A stretch of DNA of 64,000 nucleotides, taken from Kitasatospora paranensis. GTDB taxonomy: Bacteria; Actinomycetota; Actinomycetes; Streptomycetales; Streptomycetaceae. The stretch's first letter is position 1, and each line of letters starts with the position of its first letter. The stretch lies in contig NZ_BAABKV010000001.1 in assembly GCF_039544005.1 (NCBI RefSeq), positions 7,564,001-7,628,000 on the forward strand. The letters run 5' to 3'. The notes below the pieces were generated by a model. That model was not told the origin of the DNA. It searched no databases and saw only the letters and a list, made by a program, of their open reading frames with translations. Positions 27,081-36,107 of the stretch are shown one piece after another. Made by a program: the position numbers and the translations under genes.

Positions 27081-27275
27081 ATGATCGGTGCGGTACTGCT
27101 CGGAGTCCTGACGGTCGTCGTCGGCGGGTGCGTCTGCGTGGTGTGGGCGGAGCGCGGCGGTCCCCGCTGGGCGCGCGTCGTGGCGACGGCGACCCTCGCG
27201 GCGGGCAGCCTGGTGCGCCACGCCCACCGCAACCGCCGCCGGGGCCTGGACCGGAGTGGCGGCGACGACGCGTAG
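27081..27275 (+). CDS. Small membrane protein
   Basis: 64 residues from ATG 27081, preceded by GGTGGGGAA. One long hydrophobic segment (GAVLLGVLTVVVGGCVCVVW) is followed by an Arg-rich cytoplasmic tail (RHAHRNRRRGLDR). There is no recognised family. It ends 56 bp before the endonuclease VIII gene and could be co-transcribed with it. Confidence 0.55.
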   Translation: MIGAVLLGVLTVVVGGCVCVVWAERGGPRWARVVATATLAAGSLVRHAHRNRRRGLDRSGGDDA

Positions 27276-27331
27276 GCGGCCACTGCCGCGGCGGCTACCG
27301 CCCCCGCCCCCCGGTCCCGCATGATGGGGGA

Positions 27332-28141
27332 GTGCCCGAAGGCGACACCGTGTTCCGCACGGCCGCGAAGCTCCACGAGACCCTCGCCGGCCGTCGGCTC
27401 ACCGGCGCCGACCTCCGCGTCCCGGCGCACGCCACCGCCGACCTGACGGACCGGCTCGTCACCGGGGTGGTGCCCCGCGGCAAGCACCTGCTGACCCGGT
27501 TCGACGGCGGGCTCACCCTCCACACCCACCTGCGGATGGACGGCCGCTGGGCGGTGTTCCGCACCGGTGAGCGCTGGCGCGGCGGCCCCGCCCACGAGAT
27601 CCGGGCCGTGCTGGCCACCACCGACCACACCGCCGTCGGCTACCGGCTGCCCGTCGTCGAACTGCTGCGCACCGCCGACGAGCAGCTGGCCGTCGGCCAC
27701 CTCGGGCCCGACCTGCTCGGCCCGGACTGGGACGCCGACGAGGCGCTGCGCCGGCTCGCCACGGCCCCCGAGCGCCCGCTCGGCGAGGCCCTGCTCGACC
27801 AGCGCAACCTGGCCGGCATCGGCAACGTGTACGCCAACGAGCTCTGCTTCATGGCCGGCGTCACCCCCTGGACGCCGGTCGGCGAGGTCGCCGTGCTCGA
27901 CCGGATCACGGCCAAGGCCCGCCACCTGCTGGAGGCCAACCGGCTCCGCGCGGAGCGGATCACCACCAACGACCCCCGGCCGGGCCGGCGGACGTGGGTC
28001 TACGGCCGGGCCGGGCGACCGTGCTCGCGCTGCGGCACGCCCGTGCGCACCGCACCGTACGCGGAGAACCGGCCGGCCTTCTGGTGTCCGTACTGCCAGC
28101 GCGGCCCGGCGCCGCACCGCCCGGGCGGGCTCAGCCGGTGA
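27332..28141 (+). CDS. nei: Endonuclease VIII-type DNA glycosylase/AP lyase
   Basis: 269 residues from GTG 27332. The Fpg/Nei catalytic start PEGDTV (Pro2 nucleophile, Glu3) follows the initiator directly, as required. RGKHLLTRFDGGLTLHTHLR carries the phosphate-contacting Lys, NLAGIGNVYANELCFMAGV is the helix-two-turn-helix, and a C-terminal zinc finger has two CxxC pairs (PCSRCGTPV and FWCPYCQRG). It excises oxidised pyrimidines and cuts the strand. It overlaps the convergent kinase-like gene by 11 bp. Confidence 0.92.
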   Translation: MPEGDTVFRTAAKLHETLAGRRLTGADLRVPAHATADLTDRLVTGVVPRGKHLLTRFDGGLTLHTHLRMDGRWAVFRTGERWRGGPAHEIRAVLATTDHTAVGYRLPVVELLRTADEQLAVGHLGPDLLGPDWDADEALRRLATAPERPLGEALLDQRNLAGIGNVYANELCFMAGVTPWTPVGEVAVLDRITAKARHLLEANRLRAERITTNDPRPGRRTWVYGRAGRPCSRCGTPVRTAPYAENRPAFWCPYCQRGPAPHRPGGLSR

Positions 28142-28762
28142 GCAGCGCGGGGTGCCGGGGTCGTCCACCTTCACCGCGAGGTCGGCGAGTTCGGCCGGCC
28201 GGGTGTCGGCGGCGTAGCGGGCGAACGCGGGGAGGGTCCACTGCTCGTCGGCGGGGGTGCGGCGGGCCAGTGCCGCCGGGCCGAGCGTCAGATGGACGGT
28301 CAGCTCGAACGGCAGCCAGCGGCCGAGCAGCAGCGGCCCGTCCAGCAGCAGCACGCCGCCCGGCCCGAGCACCGTGTACGGCGCGCGGGTGGCCCGGTCG
28401 GCGGCGGCGTCCCAGAGCGAGGGCAGCACCCGTCCGCTGCCGCCCGGGTCGAGCGGGGCGAGGACCTCGCGCAGCAGGGCGCCGTCGTCCAGCCAGAGGT
28501 CGTGGAAGGCGTCGGCGTCGTGCCGCCCGTACTCCAGGCGCAGCGAGGCGGGGCGCAGGAAGTCGGCGGCGGAGACCCGCAGCACGGGGTGCCCGCGCAG
28601 CCGGAGCGGGTCGACCAGGGCGTCCGCGAGGGCGCCCGGACGGGCGGCGGCCGCCCCGTCCACGGCGACCCGCACCCAGGGGGCGCCGCCCTCGGCGATG
28701 TCCGCGGCCCGGTCGGCGACCAGCGCGGCCAGCCGCTCCGGGGAGATCGGTTCGGCCCGCAC
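28131..28762 (-). CDS. Uridine-kinase-like P-loop protein lacking the P-loop Lys (frameshifted at 3' end)
   Basis: About 210 residues from GTG 28762, with a perfect AGGAGG eight bases upstream. The body matches actinobacterial uridine-kinase-like proteins: DFLRPASLRLEYGRHDADAF, VLLLDGPLLLGRWLPFELTV, WTLPAFARYAADTRPAELAD. The Walker A region reads VAVDGAAAARPGALADAL, with no GKT/S, so ATP binding is doubtful. One base is missing in GGGG (plus strand) 28157-28160; repair gives the ending VDDPRHPALLTG with stop at 28131-28133. Divergent from the HD-domain gene. Confidence 0.7.
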
Positions 28763-28842
28763 CCCGTTGTCCTCCTGTTCTGCCAAGTCGACTATATTGC
28801 GCGGGAACTGACGAATCCCTACCAAGGGTGAAGGAGCCGCTC

Positions 28843-29372
28843 GTGCCCGAGCTGACCCTGGCCGATGTCGATGCGCTCGCCGCGGAGGCGCACGCCGGAC
28901 AGTTCGACCGGATCGGCGTACCGTACGTCGAGCACGTGCGCGCCGTCGCGGCCGGGGTGGCGCCGTTCGGCACCGGCATGCGGATGGCCGCGCTGCTGCA
29001 CGACGTGCTGGAGGACACCCCGGTGACCGCCGACGACCTGCTGCGGGCCGGGGTGCCGTTCGGCGTGGTGGCCACCGTACGCCGGGTGACCCGGGCGCCG
29101 GGCGTGGCCTACCCGGCGATGCTCCGGCAGATCGTCACCGACCACTCCGCCACCCTGGTCAAGATTGCGGACAATGCGCACAACGCGCTGGCGGACCGTG
29201 CCGCGCTGCTCCCCGAGGCGGACCGGCTGCGGCTCGCCGACCGCTACCGCGGAGCCCGCGCGGTGCTCTGGCCGGCCGTGTGCCCGGCCGACGTCCGCGC
29301 GGTGGTCGGCATCGTCAACCCGGCGCTGCTGGCGGAGGTCGGGGGACGGGCCCGGCCGCCGCGGCCCGCTGA
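28843..29372 (+). CDS. HD-domain (p)ppGpp hydrolase-like protein (MESH1/SpoT-HD family)
   Basis: About 176 residues from GTG 28843 behind GAAGGAG. The HD metal site is clear: YVEHVRAVA near residue 30, AALLHDVLEDTPVTADDLL near 55 (His-Asp and Glu-Asp) and VKIADNAHN near 108. Stand-alone proteins of this type hydrolyse guanosine tetraphosphate or related nucleotides. As written the frame runs to 29553 into the next gene. One extra G in GGGGG at 29341-29345 gives ...EVGGTGPAAAAR and a TGA at 29370-29372, a normal length. Confidence 0.8.
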
Positions 29373-29528
29373 ACCGGGCGGCCGGACGGGTACGGACCGG
29401 CCGGGCCCAGGTGTGGCCGCGCGCCGCGCGCAGGAGCACGCTGGAGGCATGGAACGCGGCTGGCCGGTCGCGCCCGTCGTGGCGACGCGCCGAGGGTCCG
29501 CCGGCCGCCCGAGGAGAGGGAGCCGGCG

Positions 29529-29699
29529 ATGTCCGACATGCAGCAGCGGATGAGCGACAAGGCCGAGCGCGACGACGAGGACGTGCGCTCGCGGGATCCC
29601 GAGGAGGGCATCACCTCGTACCAGACGGCCCACGCGCAGGACGAGTCGGCGGCCGAGGGCGACCGCTTCGACGAGATGCCCGAGGACACGTCCAGGTGA
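29529..29699 (+). CDS. Small acidic hydrophilic protein
   Basis: 56 residues from ATG 29529, with GAGAGGGAG upstream. It is almost entirely charged or polar (MSDMQQRMSDKAERDDEDVR..., ...DRFDEMPEDTSR) with no hydrophobic core, so it is probably disordered. It overlaps the DUF1876-like gene by four bases (GTGA), suggesting co-translation. The function is unknown. Confidence 0.6.
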   Translation: MSDMQQRMSDKAERDDEDVRSRDPEEGITSYQTAHAQDESAAEGDRFDEMPEDTSR

Positions 29700-30004
29700 G
29701 CGGGGCGATGGCCGGCGGCGAACCGCACACCAGCCAGTGGCAGGTGCGGCTGGAGGTCACCGAGGACGGCGACACCACCCGCGCGCACGCCGTGCTGCTG
29801 CCCGCCGCCGATGTCCTGACCGACGGGCCGGTGATGTCGGCCGACGCGGAGGCCCGCCGTTCCGCGCACGACCCGGCCGTCCCCGTGATCGGTGACGAGC
29901 TGGCCGTCGGCCGGGCCCTGATGGACCTCGGCCACCGGCTCGTGCACGCCGGCTCGGTCGCGGCGGAGTCCGCCGAATCGGCCCGCCGCCGTGACACCGA
30001 GTGA
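29696..30004 (+). CDS. DUF1876 family protein
   Basis: 102 residues from GTG 29696, coupled to the preceding small gene; ATG 29708 is an alternative. The fold (WQVRLEVTEDGDTTRAHAVL ... VPVIGDELAVGRALMDLGHR) matches DUF1876, a double-stranded-RNA-binding-like fold common in Streptomyces with no known function. The central part (VMSADAEARRSAHDP) keeps the family pattern before the PxIGDELA motif. Confidence 0.75.
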   Translation: MSGAMAGGEPHTSQWQVRLEVTEDGDTTRAHAVLLPAADVLTDGPVMSADAEARRSAHDPAVPVIGDELAVGRALMDLGHRLVHAGSVAAESAESARRRDTE

Positions 30005-30171
30005 CCGTGTACGACCCACCGCGGCCTGCCGGGGCACAGCCCCGGGACCGCGAGAAGTAGTGTGCGAATCACCCGAATCGTGACCTGCCACCCACCCGCG
30101 GACCGGAACTCACCGGCCCGCGGGTGCGTCACTCCCGGTGGCCGCACGACCGTGCGGTCCAGGACGGCAGG

Positions 30172-31853
30172 GTGGCGGAAACGGTGGACGAGAACAGAAG
30201 CACGGGCACGGGCGGGACGGCGCCCGAGGACGCGCGGTGGGAGCTGCCCGGCTACACCCACGGCCGTGAGCTGGGCGCGGGCGCCGTGGGCCGGGTGGTG
30301 CTGGCCCGGCACGACGCCACCGGCACCCCCGTCGCGATCAAGTACCTGCTCGGTGCCGGGGCCGACCACGAGAACCTGCGCACCGAGGCCGAGCTCCTCG
30401 GCGCCCTGGACTCGCCGAACGTCACCCGCCTGTACGAGTACGTCGAGGGCCCTGAGGGCGCCGCGATCGTCATGGAGCCGGTCGAGGGCATCTCGCTGCG
30501 CGACCTGCTCCAGGCCGAGGGCGCCACCACCCCCGAGGCCGCCCTCACCGTCCTGAAGGGCTCGCTGCTCGGCCTCGCCGACGCGCACCGCACCGGCGTC
30601 GTGCACCGCGACTACAAGCCCGGCAACGTCCTGGTGACCACCGAGGGCGCCTCCAAGCTGGTCGACTTCGGCATCGCCCTGCGCACCGGCACCAAGGGCG
30701 ACATCGCCGGCACGCCCGCGTACATGGCCCCCGAGCAGTGGGCCGGCGAGCCGGCTTCCCGGCCACCGACGTGTACGCCGCCACCGCGACCTTCTTCGAG
30801 TGCCTGACCGGCGCCAAGCCGTACGCGGGCACCACCCTGATGGAGCTCGCCGTCCAGCACACCGAGGCGGACATCCCGGCGGAGCAGGCGCCCGAGCCGC
30901 TGCGGCCGCTGATCCGCTCCGGCCTGGCCAAGACCGCCCGTGAGCGGCCGACCGGCGCCGCCGACCTGGTCGTCGAGCTGGAGGCGCTGGCCGCCGGCGC
31001 CTACGGGGCCGACTGGGAGGAGCGCGGCCGGCGCGACCTCGCGGCCCTGGTCCTGCTGCTGCCCTGGCTGCTGCCGAGCGCCCACGGCTCCGCGGCCGGC
31101 ACCACCTCGGTCGCCACCACCACGCTGCCGCCGCCCGGGGGCGCGGGTGGCGGCCCGGCCGTCCGGCGCTTCGGCACCAGGGCCAAGGTGCTCAGCGCCG
31201 CCGCGGGCCTGGTCATCCTGGGCGGTTCGCTCGCGGGTGTGGCCGCTGCCGGTGCCTCCGACGCGGACGGGCACACCGATGTCGCCGCTGCCCCGAAGGC
31301 CACCACCAGCTTCGGCGACGACGGCAGCCCCTCCCCGTCGGCCGCCGCCCCGGCGTCCCCGTCCGCCTCACCGTCGGCCTCGGCCTCTCCCTCGGCGTCC
31401 CCGTCGGCCTCGCCGAGCACCTCGCCGTGGGCGAGCCCGAGCGCGAGCAGGAAGCCGACGAGCGCGCCGCCGACGAGCCCGCCCCCGTCCACGTCGCCCT
31501 CGCCCAGCCCGCCGCCCGTCCTGCGGGTGGTCTCGCTCGGGATCTCCCCGCTCAGCTGCTGGAACAGCAACACCACGGCCACGGTCTCGCTGACCTCCGA
31601 CGGTGCGGCCGCGGGCACCCTGACCATCACCTGGTACCGGTCGACCGGCGTCAAGGCAGCTCTTGCCCGGGTGAGCAGCGAGTCGGTGGCGATCCCCAAG
31701 GGCTCGTCGAAGTTCGGCCACACGTTCACCGCGCCGGCGGTCAACCTCCGGGCGCCGTACTGGACCGCCGTGGTGAGCACCGACCCGGCCGCGCTCAGGG
31801 GCCAGGGCAGTTCGGCCGGCCCGACCACCGGCTACTGCCCCGTCATCGGCTGA
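30172..31853 (+). CDS. Active transmembrane Ser/Thr protein kinase (frameshifted)
   Basis: Repaired length about 560 residues from GTG 30172. Every kinase motif is intact: Gly loop GRELGAGAVGRVVL, VAIKYLL, VVHRDYKPGNVLV, KLVDFGIALR, GTPAYMAPEQW. One transmembrane helix (AAAGLVILGGSLAGVAAAGA, about 345-365) leads to a Ser/Pro-rich linker and an Ig-like extracellular domain (about 445-560) ending in Cys-containing SAGPTTGYCPVIG. One C is missing in CCC at 30758-30760 (GEPASPATDVYAA). It is 18 bp upstream of the ATVRLG-repeat gene, its likely substrate. Confidence 0.85.
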
Positions 31854-31871
31854 TCACAAGGATTAGAGGAC

Positions 31872-32932
31872 ATGACCGATTCACAGCAGCCGAACCCGGA
31901 CGCCACCGTCCACCTCGGCCCCACCCCGCCGCAGCCCACGACCGAGCCGGAGGCGACCGTCCGGCTCGGCCCGGTCACGCCGGTGTCGCCCGAGGAGACC
32001 GTGCGGCTCGGCCCCGCCCCGGCGACCGTGCAGGCCTCGCAGCACTCGCAGCCCTCGCCCGAGGAGACCGTCCGCCTGGGGCGGCCTCCCGTGCCGCCGC
32101 AGGCGGACCCCGAGGCGACGTTCAGGCTCGGCGCCCCGCCGCCTGCGCAGCCCTCGCCCGACGCGACCGTCCAGCTGGCGGCCCGGCCCCTGCCGGGCGG
32201 GCCGGAGGCGACCGTCCGGCTCGGTCAGGTGCCGCCGCCGGTGGAGGGGGCGACCGTCCGGCTGAACACGGCGAAGCCGGCCGCCTCCGTCCCGCCCCCG
32301 CCGTCGGCGCCGCAGCCGGCCGGGTTCGAGAGCGCCACCTTCCTCGACCCCGAGGTGTGGCCGACCGTGCCCCCGGCGTCGCCCGTGCCCCCGCGGCGCC
32401 GGAGCCGCCGGTGCTCCCGGCCGCGCCGGCGGCGGACGAGGGGCTGCGGCGGTTCGGCCCCGGTGTGCCGCCGCAGGCGGCCGCGGTGTGGCACGGGACG
32501 GCGGCCGCCGCGCCGGTGCCGGTGCCCGAGGCGCCGCGGCGCCGGCGCCGGTGGCTGCTGCTGCCGCTGGTGCTGCTGATCGCCGTGCTGGCGTGGTTCG
32601 GCTGGGAGCGCTACGGCCGCCCGGCAGCCGTGACGGGTGTGAGTGTCCGGACGGACAACGCCCGGGGCCCGGGCTGCGACGGTACGGCGGTGGTCACCGG
32701 CACGCTGGCCACCGACGGCGGGGCCGGGACGGTCCGCTACCGCTGGCGGCGCAGCGACGGCACGGACTCCGGGGTGCTCACCCAGGCCGTCCCGAGCGGT
32801 CGCGCGACCACCGAGGTGGTGCTCCGCTGGACGTTCCAGGGCAAGGGCGCCATGCAGGCCACGGCGACCCTGGAGGTGGTGACACCGGGCAGCGGCCAGG
32901 CCTCGGTGAGCTTCCCGTACACCTGCCGCTAG
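31872..32932 (+). CDS. Membrane protein with eight ATVRLG-type Thr repeats (frameshifted)
   Basis: About 353 residues from ATG 31872. Residues 1-150 contain DATVHLGP, EATVRLGP, EETVRLGP, EETVRLGR, EATFRLGA, DATVQLAA, EATVRLGQ and GATVRLNT, each centred on Thr behind an acidic pair, in Pro-rich linkers. A transmembrane helix (WLLLPLVLLIAVLAWFGW) and a beta-rich extracellular domain follow, like the extracellular part of the upstream kinase. One C is missing from CCCCC at 32388-32392. The acidic-Thr repeats look like phosphoacceptor or FHA-docking sites for the kinase 18 bp upstream; that is inference. Confidence 0.75.
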
Positions 32933-32980
32933 CCCGTACGCCTGCCGGTGGCCGGTGGGCACGGGGTGGTGCGGTGGGCG

Positions 32981-33430
32981 TCAGCCGCGGCCGCGCAGGA
33001 CTTCGCGCAGCTCCCGGGTGAGCTGTGCGCTCTCCTCGGGGCGGCCGTGGAACGCCGCGGGGGTGGTCTGGAAGTGCTCGATCCGCCAGTCGCCGCCGGT
33101 GGAGCGCCGGGCGAGCAGGCTCTGCACGGCGTTGAGCGCCGGGTTGAGGTCGGACGCGCCGGGCGGGACCATCCCCGCCACGGCGCGCAGCAGCGCGGTG
33201 TCCGGGCCCAGCGGCCGGGTCTCGTCCACCCGGGCGACGTAGGCCGCCGTCCGGTGGTCGGCGAAGACCGCGGCGAGGTGCCGTTCGATGGACGGGCGGC
33301 CGCCGACCGTGCTGCCGTCGAACCCGACCATGCTGCCGTGGTCGGCGAAGCAGGCGGCGAAAGCCCCCGCGTCGCCGCGGTTCCAGCCGTCCAGCAGGGC
33401 CCGGTACAGGCCCGCCACGTCCTCGCTCAT
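32981..33430 (-). CDS. SnoaL-like/SgcJ-EcaC family protein
   Basis: 149 residues from ATG 33430. The NTF2-like cone fold is recognised from VAGLYRALLDGWNRGDAGAF near the start, FADHGSMVGFDG, GRPSIERHLAAVFADHRT and the final DWRIEHFQTTPAAFHGRPE. The family includes DUF4440 proteins and small oxidoreductase-associated proteins with varied ligands. No catalytic residue can be assigned. It lies 37 bp downstream of the CHAP-domain gene on the same strand. Confidence 0.8.
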   Translation of the reverse strand: MSEDVAGLYRALLDGWNRGDAGAFAACFADHGSMVGFDGSTVGGRPSIERHLAAVFADHRTAAYVARVDETRPLGPDTALLRAVAGMVPPGASDLNPALNAVQSLLARRSTGGDWRIEHFQTTPAAFHGRPEESAQLTRELREVLRGRG

Positions 33431-33467
33431 GCCCTCATTGTGTCCGTCGCGGGCCGTCCGGAGGCGG

Positions 33468-34165
33468 TCATCGCTCGTGGGCGCGCTGGTGTCCGCCGCC
33501 GGGTGGGCCGCCGTGGCGTGGGCCCGGGAGGTCCCGGCCCGGCGTGGGCCACCCGGTGGTGGCACGCGGCAGCAGCAGGCCGGCAACGCCTGCCGCGACC
33601 TCCGGGGCCACCAGGGCCGCCGGGTCGGGCAGGTCCGCCTCGGTGGCCTGCAGCGGGAGGTGGAGGACCCCGGCCGGCCCCGCCAGGCGGCGTCGGCGCA
33701 GACCAGGCCCTCCGGGTAGGCCGGGTAGCCGAAGGAGTCCACGAACGCGGACGGCCGCCGGTGGACCCGGCGGTGGACGCCGTCGCCGCCGGGGGAGCCG
33801 CCGCGGTCGGTGTTCCCGGCGATGACGGTGACGGTGCTCCGGGTGTACGCGATGCACAGCCCGGTGTGCGCGCCGCCCGGCCCGTACGGGTGGCCGGGCC
33901 CGCCGAAGAAGACCTGGGCGCCGACGGCGGGGTGCCGGGAGAGCCGTCCGCGGTCGGCGAACCAGCCGCGGCCGACCGCGCAGGAGTCGGTGTCCGGGAA
34001 GGACGCCGCGTTGCCGCTCTCCCGTGCGACGGCGGCGACGAAGTCGGCGCACCAGGACCGCCCGGGGCGGCCGGGCTCCCGCGCGAAGCGGTCGGCGCGC
34101 GACAGGTCGTCCGGGTGGTCGAGGTGGCTCCTGGCGTTCTGGATCATGGACCGTGCACCCGCCAT
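33468..34165 (-). CDS. CHAP-domain cysteine amidase/endopeptidase (frameshifted)
   Basis: Repaired length about 232 residues from ATG 34165. CHAP catalytic residues are placed as expected: Cys in GRSWCADFVAAVARESGN near residue 39 and His in GGAHTGLCIAYTRSTVTVIA near 100, with IAGNTDRGG after. CHAP proteins cut peptidoglycan cross-links or amides. No signal peptide is visible, so export, if any, is not Sec-dependent. One C is missing from CCCC at 33668-33671; beyond it the tail ADLPDPAALVAPEVAAG is restored. Confidence 0.75.
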
Positions 34166-34189
34166 GCCGCCTCCTGTGCCGTGCCCGAC

Positions 34190-34240
34190 GCCCGTGACCG
34201 GGACCTGTCGCAGGCATGGTGACAGGTCCCGGTCACGGGC
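34190..34240 (-). terminator. Perfect 20-bp hairpin between dacB and the CHAP gene
   Basis: Arms 34190-34209 and 34221-34240 pair perfectly around an 11-nt loop. It lies 93 bp beyond the dacB stop and 25 bp before the CHAP start, so it could be the dacB terminator or an attenuator for the CHAP gene. Confidence 0.7.
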
Positions 34241-34332
34241 GGGACGGGCTCGGCGCGGCGTCGTCCGGGTGTTCGCCTCAGGGGTGCCGCTGCGCCCCGT
34301 GCGTCACGCGGTCCACCCGTCCGGCGGAGCGC

Positions 34333-35940
34333 TCAGCAGTGGCCGAGCGACTCGCAGTCCTCCCAGCGCGTGCCCCCGGTCGGGGCCGGGGCGCTGCCGA
34401 CGAGGGCGGGCGCCTGGGTGCGCAGCCGCGGTGCGGCCGGGGCGGTGGACGGCGTGGCGGCGGCGGTGTGCCCGGTGGCCAGCCGGACGGCGATCGCGTC
34501 CAGCACCGGCCGCGGGCTCGTCCCGGCGAAGTTGGAGAACATGGCGGTGAACACCAGCTTGCGGCCGTCCGGCGCGGTGACGTAGCCGGTGAGGTTGTCG
34601 ACGCCGCTCATCGAGCCGCTCTTGGCGTGCACGTTGTTCTCGGCGGCGGTGCCGCGCATCCGGGCGGTGAGGGTGCCGCCGACCAGCCGGGCCGGGTTGC
34701 CCGCCACGGGCAGGGCGTCGTACCAGGCCTGGAACCAGGGCTTGTCCTGGGCGAGCCGCATCAGGCCCGCCATCTTGGCGGGGGTGATCAGGTCGTAGCG
34801 CGACAGTCCCGACCCGTCGACCTGGCGGCCGGCCGGGACGGTCAGGCCGTTGGCCTTGAGGAAGCCGTTGATCTGGGCGATGCCGGTGCTCCAGCTGCCC
34901 GTCCCGCCCTTGACCTTGCCGATCTCCTTGGCGAGCGTCTCGGCGATGCCGTTGTTGCTGAGCTTGAGCATCGGCACGATGAGCTCGGCCAGGGTCTTGG
35001 AGTCGTGGCCGACCAGCAGGTCGGAGGTCTCGCTGCCGGTGGCGGTCTGCTCGCCGCGGACGACCTTCACGCCGTGCCGGGCGAGCGCGCCGGCGAAGAC
35101 CCGGCCGGCCAGGGTGGTCGGGTCCTCGACGGTGACCCAGGAGGTGGTGGCCGCGCCGCCGGCAGGGACGCTGCCGCCGAGCAGCAGTTCGTTGACGCCG
35201 AGGCGGCGCTCCAGGGTGGCGCCGGACGCGCTGCCGGCCGCGCCGGTGGTGATGGTGCCGGTCAACTTCATCGGCGTCTCGGCCGGGTTGAGGGTGACCT
35301 TGGCCGGCTCGCCGGCGGCACCCGGGGTGATGGTCACCTGGGCGGTGTCCATCGTGTACTCGCCGTCGGTGGAGACGGTCAGGCCGGATATCTGCGGGCT
35401 GTACGAGTACTGCTCGTCGTCCCAGGCCCAGCCCGGCCCGAGCCCCGTCCGCTCGAAGCGGCTGCCGTCGGCGAGCACCCGGCCGGTGACGGTGGTGATG
35501 CCCTCGGCGGCCACCTTGGCGGCCAGGTCGTCGAGGTCCTGGGTGAGCAGGCTGGGGTCGCCGCCGCCGCGCAGCACGAGGTCGCCGCGGAGCACGCCGC
35601 CGGAGCGGGTGCCGGTGGTGCGGACCTCGGTGGTGAACCGGTGGTCGGCGCCGAGCAGGTCGAGGGCGGCCGCCGTGGTCACGGTCTTCAGGGTGGACGC
35701 CGGGGTGAGCAGTGCGTCCGGCTGGTGCTGGTAGACGACCTGTCCGGTGGCGGCGTCGAGGACCTGGACACCGGCCTGGGCGTTGGCGAGCCGGGCGTCG
35801 GAGAGCAGGGCGTCCAGGTCGGCCGTCAGGGTCGGGTCGGCCGGAGAGGGGCTGTCGGCCTGGGCCGAGCCGGCCAGCAGGGAGGCCGCGAGCGCGGCGG
35901 CGGCCAGCGGGAGGGCGCGGCGGTGCAGGCGTGCGGGCAC
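34333..35940 (-). CDS. dacB: D-Ala-D-Ala carboxypeptidase/endopeptidase (PBP4 class)
   Basis: 535 residues from GTG 35940, with TGGAG upstream. After a Sec signal peptide (LPLAAAALAASLLAG, cut near AQA), the penicillin-binding motifs are SxxK in LTPASTLKTVTTAAA (about residue 82), SxN in MLKLSNNGIAET and KSG in HAKSGSMSGVDNLTGY. The long insertion between the first two motifs is typical of class C (PBP4) enzymes, which trim peptidoglycan cross-links. The tail ends CESLGHC. Gene symbol by family. Confidence 0.9.
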   Translation of the reverse strand: MPARLHRRALPLAAAALAASLLAGSAQADSPSPADPTLTADLDALLSDARLANAQAGVQVLDAATGQVVYQHQPDALLTPASTLKTVTTAAALDLLGADHRFTTEVRTTGTRSGGVLRGDLVLRGGGDPSLLTQDLDDLAAKVAAEGITTVTGRVLADGSRFERTGLGPGWAWDDEQYSYSPQISGLTVSTDGEYTMDTAQVTITPGAAGEPAKVTLNPAETPMKLTGTITTGAAGSASGATLERRLGVNELLLGGSVPAGGAATTSWVTVEDPTTLAGRVFAGALARHGVKVVRGEQTATGSETSDLLVGHDSKTLAELIVPMLKLSNNGIAETLAKEIGKVKGGTGSWSTGIAQINGFLKANGLTVPAGRQVDGSGLSRYDLITPAKMAGLMRLAQDKPWFQAWYDALPVAGNPARLVGGTLTARMRGTAAENNVHAKSGSMSGVDNLTGYVTAPDGRKLVFTAMFSNFAGTSPRPVLDAIAVRLATGHTAAATPSTAPAAPRLRTQAPALVGSAPAPTGGTRWEDCESLGHC

Positions 35941-36107
35941 AGATGCTCCAGAGATGGATGGGCGGGGCGCGCGCGTCGTCCACGCCCCCGGTTCGGCCGG
36001 TACGTTATCAGCTGACGGATGATCAGATGATCTTGGGGGGCGTCGACCGAACCGCAGCCCCCACTCCTCATTGACGCCGCGGGAGACCGAAAGGTCGCAC
36101 CCGGATC

